Assembly (NCBI GenBank): GCA_003445095.1
Contig: DLVS01000214.1
Coordinates: 1-15,730, forward strand
From: Verrucomicrobiales bacterium
Lineage (GTDB): Bacteria > Verrucomicrobiota > Verrucomicrobiia > Limisphaerales > UBA9464
DNA: 15,730 bases
Direction of reading: 5' to 3'
A program made the position numbers and the translations under genes. A model generated the notes under the pieces. The model had not been told where the DNA came from. It did not search any database and worked only from the letters and a program-made list of their open reading frames with translations. This document shows, in pieces, positions 6,503-13,760 of the stretch (position 1 is its first letter; every line of letters starts with the position of its first letter).

Positions 6503-7645
6503 ATGCGCATCATCCAATTATTGGCGGGAACTGGGCAAGGCGGAGCGGATCGAGTGGCGATCGCGTTGGGCGACGGATTGCGTCAGCGCGGACATGAAGC
6601 CGTCTTCGCCGTGAACCCGGAGTTTCTCAAATTCCAAACGGCAGTAGCGCAGGCGCATCCGTGTTGGCCGATCCACCGTTTTCGCGGATTGCCCTGGCGT
6701 GAACTGCGGGAGTTTAAGCGGCGCGCTACCTCATTCGATGTCGTGATGACGCACGACTCGGGTGGTCGGCATTTTTCCATCTGGGCCAAGCTGTCGGGGC
6801 TGCGGCCTCCCGTGTGGTTCGTGCGTCATTGCATCAGCGGCACCACCCGATTTGGCGGCGTGCAGCTTCATCGACTGGTGACGGACCATCAAATTGCCGT
6901 CAGCGACATTATTGCCCGCGGCCTCCTCAAGAGCGGGTTCCCGCAAGACCGGGTCACGCGGATTCACGGGGGCATTGACCTTGCTCCCTTTCGGCAGCCG
7001 GATCCTCAAAGGGTGAACGCGGTGCGCCAGCAATTGTTGGCCAAACTTCCGCCGGAAACCGTCATCGTAGGCATGGTGGCGCGGTTACATTTGGGAAAGG
7101 ATTGGCGCGCCGACAAGCCCGACTTCAAGGGCTATGACGTGTTGTTTCGGGCGCTGGCGCAGGCACGTTTTCCTTGGCGCGTGCTGGCCTTGGGCCCCTC
7201 GCGCCCGGTGGACCACGACGCCGTCCGCCAAATCGCTCGTCACAATGGAGCCGATCCGGAACGGATCATTTTCGCCGGGTTTGTGGACGAGCCTTCGGCG
7301 CACTACGCAGTGATGCATATCAATGTGCTTCCGTCGCGGAACGAGGGGCTCGGTTTAGCCGTGATTGAGAGCATGGCGTCGGGGATTCCCACCATTGGAA
7401 GTCGCGGCGGAGGCATTGTCGAAATCATCCAGGACAACCAGAGCGGGCTGTTGTTCGAGGAAGGGAATTCCGAGGAACTCCGCCAACAGTTGGAACACTT
7501 GGTCGCGGATTCGGAGTTAAGGATGCGACTCTCTCAAGGTGGACGTAAGCGGGCGGTGAAGGCATTTGACGCATCCGTGATGGTGACGGCGTTTGAGGAA
7601 TTGATGAAGAGGAAGCTGGGACCGCGCGCACGGGCAACGGAATGA
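6503..7645 (+). CDS. GT4 family glycosyltransferase
   Basis: This is a retaining, GT-B-fold glycosyltransferase (GT4 type) that moves a sugar from a nucleotide-sugar to an acceptor, probably at the cytoplasmic face of the membrane. The 380-residue product has the acceptor-side glycine loop GTGQGGADRVAIALGDGL (9-26) and the donor-domain start VGMVARL (189-195). The lane FAGFVDEPSAHYAVMHINVLPS (258-278, quoted in part) leads to the diagnostic EX7E motif EGLGLAVIE (281-289), followed by ASGIPTIGSRGGGIVEII. MRIIQLL at ATG 6503 is the natural start; an in-frame TTG at 6473 would overlap the upstream gene. It lies 10 bp after the deacetylase stop, and its own stop overlaps the lipid kinase start (ATGA), so all three are likely co-transcribed and the last two translationally coupled. 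Donor and acceptor cannot be read from sequence. Confidence 0.93.
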   Translation: MRIIQLLAGTGQGGADRVAIALGDGLRQRGHEAVFAVNPEFLKFQTAVAQAHPCWPIHRFRGLPWRELREFKRRATSFDVVMTHDSGGRHFSIWAKLSGLRPPVWFVRHCISGTTRFGGVQLHRLVTDHQIAVSDIIARGLLKSGFPQDRVTRIHGGIDLAPFRQPDPQRVNAVRQQLLAKLPPETVIVGMVARLHLGKDWRADKPDFKGYDVLFRALAQARFPWRVLALGPSRPVDHDAVRQIARHNGADPERIIFAGFVDEPSAHYAVMHINVLPSRNEGLGLAVIESMASGIPTIGSRGGGIVEIIQDNQSGLLFEEGNSEELRQQLEHLVADSELRMRLSQGGRKRAVKAFDASVMVTAFEELMKRKLGPRARATE

Positions 7646-8535
7646 AGCTCGGACTGATTTTCAATCCGACCGCGCGAGGTAACAAGGCGCGTCATTTTCG
7701 GGAAAGTCTGGATCGACTCGGTCGGGACGTCCGCGTGTTACCCACTCGCGGACCTGGCGATGCTCGAACGCTCGCCAAGGAATTGACTTTGGAAGGCTGC
7801 AAAACGCTCGTGGCGGTGGGGGGTGATGGCACGGTTAACGAGGTCTTGAATGGAATCTGCGATGCACCCGAAGGATTAGCTCGGACGCGACTCGGAGTCA
7901 TCCCTTTGGGGACTGTGAATGTATTCGCCAAAGAGATGCGCATTCCGGTGGGCTTTGAAGGCGCCTGGAGGGTTGTCCAAGTCGGACACGAACGACTCAT
8001 CGATGTGCCGCACGCGGAGTTCACCAGACCGGACGGCGCACTTGAGCGTCGCCACTTCGTCCTCATGGCCGGATCGGGGTTGTCGGCGCGGGCGGTGGCG
8101 CGGGTGAACTGGAGCCTCAAGAAACGGGTCGGCCCGTTAGCCTACATCTGGGCTGGCCTGCAGGCCCTCCGTCCACCGCTACCAGAGTTGGAAGTCGCCC
8201 TGCGGGGGACGCGCCATTCCACACCCTGGATCGAAGTGGGGAACGGAATCTATTACGGCGGACGCTTCGCGTTCTTTCCCAACGCCCGGCTCGATGACGG
8301 CGCGATCGATGTCCTCGTGCTGCCGCGGGTGAACGGGCTGATTCTGGCTCGGACATTCTTCCGCGTTCTTGCGCATCGGTTGATGAATTCACCGGACGTC
8401 CGACATTTTCAAACGAGTGAACTTACGTTGACCTCTCGGCACGCGATGCCGTTTCACTTGGACGGCGACTGCGTCGGAAATCTCCCGGCACGAATTACGG
8501 TTCGCCCCCGTGCGTTGCGAGTGCTGGTGCCCTAA
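7642..8535 (+). CDS. YegS/DAGK-family lipid kinase
   Basis: This is an ATP-dependent lipid kinase of the diacylglycerol kinase catalytic family (YegS/BmrU/DgkB group), phosphorylating a lipid hydroxyl such as diacylglycerol or a long-chain base. The 297-residue product has the N-terminal strand LIFNPTARGN (5-14), the nucleotide loop VAVGGDGTVNEVLNG (57-71), PLGTVNVFAKE (88-98), the metal-site region ARLDDGAIDV (215-224), and the catalytic-region FHLDGD (271-276). The last carries Asp where many relatives have Glu (DGE). The GxGxDA motif reads AGSGLSARAV (143-152), with Ser in place of the common Asp. Its ATG overlaps the GT4 stop by four bases, implying translational coupling. Placement after a deacetylase and a glycosyltransferase points to a membrane lipid substrate connected with theirs, which is inference. 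Confidence 0.92.
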   Translation: MKLGLIFNPTARGNKARHFRESLDRLGRDVRVLPTRGPGDARTLAKELTLEGCKTLVAVGGDGTVNEVLNGICDAPEGLARTRLGVIPLGTVNVFAKEMRIPVGFEGAWRVVQVGHERLIDVPHAEFTRPDGALERRHFVLMAGSGLSARAVARVNWSLKKRVGPLAYIWAGLQALRPPLPELEVALRGTRHSTPWIEVGNGIYYGGRFAFFPNARLDDGAIDVLVLPRVNGLILARTFFRVLAHRLMNSPDVRHFQTSELTLTSRHAMPFHLDGDCVGNLPARITVRPRALRVLVP

Positions 8536-8560
8536 GTCCAGGTCAGCCTAGAAATGGGAT

Positions 8561-8594
8561 TTGAACCGCTGATCAACGCGAATAAACGCTGATC
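8561..8594 (+). repeat. 11-bp-periodic intergenic repeat, copy 2
   Basis: TTGAACCGCTGATC followed by AACGCGAATA and AACGCTGATC repeats an approximately 11-bp unit. It matches copy 1 (2546-2579, opposite strand): AACC....ATC.AC.CGAATA is shared, 16 of 21 positions. It sits in the 120-bp spacer between the stops of the lipid kinase and the esterase/propeller gene. That spacer has nothing else recognisable and no clear terminator. Confidence 0.55.
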
Positions 8595-8655
8595 GTAAAG
8601 CAGTGACTCCGTAGGATGTGCAATGATTAGCGGTTCCAACGTCATCGTTCCGGCA

Positions 8656-11013
8656 TCATCGAAATCGAATCGAGTAAAGGTCTGCATCCTTCATCACGAA
8701 CCGAAGCCGCACCGGGTGACCAGCGAATCGACTGACGTCGCTCCCCCTCTTCCATGTCATGACTCGTTCGATCTCGTCGCCGATTTGTTCTACCGCATCG
8801 GCCAGGGTGAAACCGGCAAGCGGCTCGCCGGAGTCGCCTTGGAGTTCGACGCGCAGGCTGCCCGCCGCGCCGGTGCTCAGGTTCATCACGAGTTCGCGTC
8901 CGGAAAATATCAGCGGCCGGGTGACGAACTCGCCACCTTGGAATGGCGCGTTGACCGAGATGAATCCGTCGGTTCGCAAAGTGTAGCGAACCAAGTGGCC
9001 GGTGGGTTGGGCATAGTGGGCTTGTTTGTAAAGTGACATCTCGGCCGGACCGGTGGGTACGACACCCAGTGCAGTTAGGCCGGCGCGCGAGGCCCAGTTG
9101 CCGAGGTCGAGCCCCGGGCGGATGAAGCCTTCCATGAATGTTCGCGCATAGTGATTGCCGCCCCTCGTGGACATGAAGACAGCCTCAGCCGTGTCGCTCG
9201 CATAACCAGGATCTACGCCGAGCGCCCGGGCCTGTTCTTCGCTGAGCACGTGGCGGCCGGGCACAAAACGCATCGGCGTGGCGATGCACAGATGGGGAGC
9301 GCGGAAGTAAGGATGCGTCTGACTAGTATAGAGATGTTCGCGCGGAGTATCACCGAACGTCATCTCAACCGGCGCGGACCAGTCGAGGAAGTTGGTCGAA
9401 GTGGCACGACTGATCGTGCGGAAATCTCGAAAGCCGCCGCCGGTCCAGGTGCGCAGGTAGAGCACGTAGCGTTGTTCGCTCTCGGACCAGAAGGCCACGT
9501 TCTGTGAGTCGAACGCGCCTTGGGTTATCAGCGGTTGCGGGCGCAACGAACGCCAGCGCAGGCCATCGGCAGAGGCAAACCCATGGAGGCCACTCTCCGA
9601 AGTTCCCGCGAGCGCTTTGAACCGTTCCTCGATCAGCACGCCCGGACGCGTATCCAGGAAGGGAGCGAAGTTGTGCGAGAAGGGCGCCTGCCCGGCTAGG
9701 ACTACATTATTGCTGCGGGTCCCGTGTACTTCGAACAGTCCCAGCGCTGGCTTGGTAAACTTGACGCCGTCCGGACTCTCAGCGTAGCAGGTGACTTCCG
9801 TGTTCGAACCATCTTTGCCGGCCGTTGGATTGCCGCGGTAGTAGCATCGGAAAACGTCGTCATCCTTCAGCACGGTGACGTAACCGCAGAAGGAGCCCTC
9901 CCACGGCGCATCGAATCGCAGCGCCACATTCGCCGCAGTTGGTTGGTGGAGCTTGAGCGCACACCCCTTGAGCTCGTCGATGAGGAGATTATCGCAAAAA
10001 AGTTCCAGGCGCGACCCGATGGCAATCGCCTTCTGCCCGGCTGACTCAAGCGGAGCGCCCACGACAGTGGCATGTGAGGTTGAATTGATCTGCGTTTGCC
10101 GGGCGGCCTCGGCCAAGGAGCGAATCTCAGGCGGCGAGCCGGGCGGCGGATCGGTTGGATGCAGGTAAAGGCGGAACCAACGTTCGGCATAATCGCGCAC
10201 GACGTCGATCGGCAGATTGTGGCCAAAGCCTTCGTAATTCACGAGACGCAGGCGGGCTGGGTCATTGGTGAAGGCCGGGCGAGCGGCGTCCACGAACTCC
10301 CGGGTCGAACGAATGTCCACTACTTTGTCGTCACCGCCATTCACCAGTAGCGTTGCCGTGGGCCAAAGGTTGGTGGCGTGAAGAATCGGATCCACGGTGG
10401 CGAGCAAGCTCTCCGTTTCGGGCCAGAAACCATTGGTGCCACCACGCCAGAGGCCATTGGGTTGCCACGTATCGAGCCACGCACGATAGGCTCCCGTGCT
10501 AACGAACGCGACGACTGCCGCCAACCGGGGACCTTGCGTTGCCACGGCCAGGCCGGGAATGCCGGTAGACGAACTACCGAACCATCCAATCTTGTCGGCG
10601 TTCACCTCGGCTCGGGACCGCAGGTAATCCACGACTCGCAGGCTGTCGGCGACGGCACGCTGCGCGGCGAGCGGATAGCTGTGAGCGAACCGTTCGTCGA
10701 AGACCAACCACTGAGGCCGACGAGCCGGATCGGGATCGGGTGGGTGTGCCACCGTGAAGGCACAGAGCATCCAGCCTTCCTGAATCAAGTTGGTGCTCCA
10801 CGCCGGCGGCGAGTTGGAGTCCAGTGCGCCCAGCATGAGGATAACCGGATGCCGCAGCGCAGTGCCAGGGCACCATTGCAAGTTGAGTGTGGCGAATGGT
10901 TCGCGGTCTCGAAGGGTTATTGTTTCAAATCGAATCGGCGCCCCAATCAACTCACCACTGCGCCCACACACCAGCGTCAGCAGGGCCAAGGCAAATCGGA
11001 GCGGTGGAAGCAT
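8656..11013 (-). CDS. Secreted two-domain protein: alpha/beta hydrolase + glycosidase-like five-bladed propeller
   Basis: A 785-residue product with two unrelated enzyme folds. Residues 1-25 look like a signal peptide (short basic start, then FALALLTLV), so export is expected. Residues about 28-290 are an alpha/beta hydrolase: the nucleophile elbow is KIGWFGSSSTG (141-151, probably S148), the acid is in VNGGDDKVVD (224-233), and the histidine is in YEGFGHNLP (260-268). After a linker (about 290-332), residues about 335-690 resemble the GH32/GH43-like five-bladed propellers common in Planctomycetes and Verrucomicrobia: LELFCDNLLIDEL (336-348), GSFCGYVTVLKDDD (373-386), VTCYAESPDG (407-416), GAFDSQNVAFW (499-509) and FRAPHLCIATP (570-580). 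A C-terminal beta-sandwich follows (about 691-785). A plausible job is removing ester groups and cleaving a decorated polysaccharide. The start is 55 bp after the DUF5682 stop, so co-transcription is possible. The substrate is unknown. Confidence 0.85.
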   Translation of the reverse strand: MLPPLRFALALLTLVCGRSGELIGAPIRFETITLRDREPFATLNLQWCPGTALRHPVILMLGALDSNSPPAWSTNLIQEGWMLCAFTVAHPPDPDPARRPQWLVFDERFAHSYPLAAQRAVADSLRVVDYLRSRAEVNADKIGWFGSSSTGIPGLAVATQGPRLAAVVAFVSTGAYRAWLDTWQPNGLWRGGTNGFWPETESLLATVDPILHATNLWPTATLLVNGGDDKVVDIRSTREFVDAARPAFTNDPARLRLVNYEGFGHNLPIDVVRDYAERWFRLYLHPTDPPPGSPPEIRSLAEAARQTQINSTSHATVVGAPLESAGQKAIAIGSRLELFCDNLLIDELKGCALKLHQPTAANVALRFDAPWEGSFCGYVTVLKDDDVFRCYYRGNPTAGKDGSNTEVTCYAESPDGVKFTKPALGLFEVHGTRSNNVVLAGQAPFSHNFAPFLDTRPGVLIEERFKALAGTSESGLHGFASADGLRWRSLRPQPLITQGAFDSQNVAFWSESEQRYVLYLRTWTGGGFRDFRTISRATSTNFLDWSAPVEMTFGDTPREHLYTSQTHPYFRAPHLCIATPMRFVPGRHVLSEEQARALGVDPGYASDTAEAVFMSTRGGNHYARTFMEGFIRPGLDLGNWASRAGLTALGVVPTGPAEMSLYKQAHYAQPTGHLVRYTLRTDGFISVNAPFQGGEFVTRPLIFSGRELVMNLSTGAAGSLRVELQGDSGEPLAGFTLADAVEQIGDEIERVMTWKRGSDVSRFAGHPVRLRFVMKDADLYSIRFR

Positions 11014-11068
11014 CGTGGTAGGGTTGTGGGTGGAGCAAAGTTTGCCCGAGTCACCTTCAACGTCGGCG

Positions 11069-13468
11069 TCAATCGGTGGTAACGCCCTGCGAGTTTGGTC
11101 GGTCGGGCATCGACAATCCCAGCATCGCTGCCACTAGGGGCAACGCGGCGTCGGCGCGTGTTTCGTCGAATTCAGTCGAGCTGATCGTGCCGACTCGGCG
11201 TCGGGTTGCACCGCGAGCCACCCGCTCCCCCAGTTGACGTCGCTCCGGATTGGCGAAGGTCGAGAAGGTCCGCCGTAACAATGGCAGCGTACCAGTGAAT
11301 TGGCCCGGTGATAAGGCGCTGACCCACTCATCCAGCACGGCCCACAGCGCGTCGTCGTGCAGCAACAAGATGCCGCTGTCGCGTAGAAACCCGTCCACCC
11401 ACGCCGCCGATTGAGCCGGCGCATTTGCGATTGAGAGGGCCAGGCTCAGGCGACGTGCGGCTTCCGCGGTGTCCAACTCCCGCGCTTCGTGCAATAACCG
11501 CGCCGCTCGCCCGGCAATCAGCCCGTGCAGATTCGGCAATTCCATCAGGTGATGCAGAACCTCGTTCCAAGCTTGAATGTGCTCGGCCTGCTGCAAAAGG
11601 CCGATCGCGGCGTGGGTCTGCACCAGGCTGCCAAACATCTGCTCGGCCGCCTCGTCATTCAACGAACCACAAGCTCCGGGAAGTCCGATGCAGATGCGCT
11701 TCACCAAACCTTCAACGACTCCCGCTACCATGGCTGCGTCGGTATTGCGGACGTTGCCATAGCGGAGGATTTCGGCGAGGGGCGGCAGTGCTCCCATGAG
11801 ATGCCCCACGTCGCTGGCGACCGCGGCCACCGCCTGGAGCCGATTCATTAAGTATTGCGCCGCGTCAGGCCGGTCGGCGAGGAGCGTGGAATTGAGCAAC
11901 CCCGTGAGCGCTTCGAGGTCCGCCGCCGCGTCAGCGAGATAACGAATCCGGCCGTCGGCAGCTGTCGGAATCGTATTGCCCCAGACGGCCGCCTCAATCA
12001 GCGCGACCGCGAATTCGGGTTTCCACTGCAACCGCCAGAGTTCGTGAAAAGTGCCTTTTTGCGAGCCGCGTTGGCGCTCGGGATTTCCCCAAGTGACGCC
12101 GAGCATATTCAGCCGGTGCAAGAGCCGACTTCGGTCCAGGTCGTTCGGCTTTCGCAGATCAAGGTCAAGCGCTCGCAATTCAGCTTCCGGCGGGAGGCGC
12201 AGGCGTTTTTGTTCGCGCGCGAGATCCTGCGCGAGCGGCACCATCGGCGTATCGTTGGGCACTTCCCCCAAGCGTTCGCTCACGACGAGCTTGTCGTGGA
12301 TCAGCCGGAGGGGCAGCGGATCGCCGAAGCACAACACGGTCTGGGTGGCTTCATTGAGTTCTGGGAGCCCTGGCAAAGGCCGCTGACGAAGAGCGGCTAA
12401 GGTTTCGGCTAACCGCACGGCTTCGATGACACTCGCGCTCGATGCATCTAAGTCTTCGCCGCGAAGCAACCGGGCGACTCTGGTCAGCCAGGTTGCCGAA
12501 AGCGCCGACCCGGATCCGTCAGGTGATTCGCTGGCCGGAGGAGTTCGGCGCGAGGTCGCCGGGAATTCCCAGAGAAAATCGTACCAACCGGGCGATTTAA
12601 CTCCGGCTCCGTAACCACTGTCCGCGGCCAGGCGGCTGTAAGTCCACGGAATCCAGGTCGCGGCGACCTTGCGCCGCGGCAGTCCTTTCAGTAATTCAGC
12701 ATCCGCCGTCGCCGAAGGCATCTGGGCCAAAGCGGGTGCATGCCAAGCGCCGCAGACTACGGCGATGCGTTCAAAGCCTTCTTTCTGTGCTGCTCGAATC
12801 GTCTGACGCATATGCGCTTCTCGACGCGCCTCGCGTTCCGGCTCGAATGGCTGCAACGCCGACGGAATGGCCGCCTCGCGCAGGGCCGTGATGGCTTCGA
12901 GTACCGCCGCAAAAACGTCTCCGCCCCCGCGCCGATGCTCGACCATGTTTTCCCACCAGCGTTCCGAATCAGAGTACCCGGCGGCCCGGGCGAGGTGAGC
13001 CAAGGGATCAAGGTGAGCCTCGCTATTCGCCATTTCGGCGGGCTCAGCGTTCCCGCACGTTCCGTCGTCATTGTCTTCTTCGGTATCGGGAACGGACTTC
13101 GCTGTCTGAGCGGAGGCGGCCGCTGCCTTTGCCTCTGCCGCTTCGGCGATTCCCATCTGAACGCTCTGCGGAAGGTCCATGAAGCGCACGGGAATTTTTC
13201 GTGCGAACCCATATTGAATCGCCTGCCATTCCGGCGAGAACCTGGCGAACGGATACATCGCCGACCGCTGAGGTTTCTCCGGATCGTACAGCAGTAACGC
13301 GACCGGAGGCTTGAGGTCCGTGCGGGTCGCGAATGACAAGACGTCGTCCGCATCGGGTGGTCCTTCAATTAACAAGCAATCCGGCTTCAGCTCTTGGAGC
13401 GCCCGTCGCAGGCTCCGGGCAGAACCAGGACCATGATGGCGAATGCCGAACACGTGCGGAGAAGTCAT
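11069..13468 (-). CDS. DUF5682 family protein
   Basis: The 799-residue product belongs to the uncharacterised DUF5682 family. Recognisable parts are the N-terminus HVFGIRHHGPGSARSLRRAL (5-24), LLIEGPPDADD (32-42), AVVCGAWHAPAL (236-247), and the C-terminal segment from SAAWVDGFLRDSGILLLHDD (687-706) through LPLLRRTFS (728-736) to ERRQLGERV (742-750). The N-terminal part is reminiscent of TraB/ChaN/erythromycin-esterase-like folds with conserved His and Glu, which I hold only loosely. Residues 106-150 are an Ala-rich then acidic low-complexity linker. I chose ATG 13468 because the family begins at HVFGIRHHG; the frame stays open 37 codons further upstream. There is no signal peptide. As I recall, family members usually sit with MoxR-type AAA ATPase, VWA, SWIM and DUF5691 genes. 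Here the neighbours are lysC upstream and a secreted hydrolase downstream, so it looks orphaned. Confidence 0.85.
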   Translation of the reverse strand: MTSPHVFGIRHHGPGSARSLRRALQELKPDCLLIEGPPDADDVLSFATRTDLKPPVALLLYDPEKPQRSAMYPFARFSPEWQAIQYGFARKIPVRFMDLPQSVQMGIAEAAEAKAAAASAQTAKSVPDTEEDNDDGTCGNAEPAEMANSEAHLDPLAHLARAAGYSDSERWWENMVEHRRGGGDVFAAVLEAITALREAAIPSALQPFEPEREARREAHMRQTIRAAQKEGFERIAVVCGAWHAPALAQMPSATADAELLKGLPRRKVAATWIPWTYSRLAADSGYGAGVKSPGWYDFLWEFPATSRRTPPASESPDGSGSALSATWLTRVARLLRGEDLDASSASVIEAVRLAETLAALRQRPLPGLPELNEATQTVLCFGDPLPLRLIHDKLVVSERLGEVPNDTPMVPLAQDLAREQKRLRLPPEAELRALDLDLRKPNDLDRSRLLHRLNMLGVTWGNPERQRGSQKGTFHELWRLQWKPEFAVALIEAAVWGNTIPTAADGRIRYLADAAADLEALTGLLNSTLLADRPDAAQYLMNRLQAVAAVASDVGHLMGALPPLAEILRYGNVRNTDAAMVAGVVEGLVKRICIGLPGACGSLNDEAAEQMFGSLVQTHAAIGLLQQAEHIQAWNEVLHHLMELPNLHGLIAGRAARLLHEARELDTAEAARRLSLALSIANAPAQSAAWVDGFLRDSGILLLHDDALWAVLDEWVSALSPGQFTGTLPLLRRTFSTFANPERRQLGERVARGATRRRVGTISSTEFDETRADAALPLVAAMLGLSMPDRPNSQGVTTD

Positions 13469-13760
13469 AGAAATTCGGCCAAGGAAGCGATCAGACCTCC
13501 CGAAGGCCGGGCACGAAGTCTTCGGTGATTCATAGGCTAAACCTCCGCGATTGCACGGCCAGCCACCAATCGCCGTCAAATGGATTCACCAGGATGACTC
13601 AAGATGGGACGGCAGGCGGTCAGATTCAGCGTCTGCCACCGACGTTGCGGTCACTCCGTCTTCTCTCCCGATGCTTGAGCGTACCCCTCATCGCATCCTC
13701 AATCATGCGCCAAGCTTCCAAGCTTCCCTCGTGGGAGAAATCGGGCTTGCTTCCGAGCGG
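13469..13760. other. 292-bp spacer between lysC and DUF5682
   Basis: No convincing gene, RNA or terminator is seen here. CCGAAG (13500-13505) can pair with CTTCGG (13520-13525) across a 14-base loop upstream of the DUF5682 start, and the octamer AAGCTTCC is present twice in tandem (13712-13727). The spacer is long enough to carry a separate promoter for the DUF5682 gene. Confidence 0.4.

Noticed and set aside
5779..7645. Bacillithiol or mycothiol pathway (BshB/BshA or MshB/MshA) as a firm assignment.
   Set aside because: No BshC or MshC is present, the glycosyltransferase N-terminus does not read like BshA, and a lipid kinase is part of the operon. It is kept only as an analogy.
9802..9810. 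GTTCGAACC, resembling a tRNA T-loop.
   Set aside because: It is inside the esterase/propeller coding sequence, with no acceptor, D or anticodon stems around it.
13712..13727. Tandem octamer AAGCTTCC, twice, near the lysC stop.
   Set aside because: Two short units with no further copies nearby; it could easily be chance.
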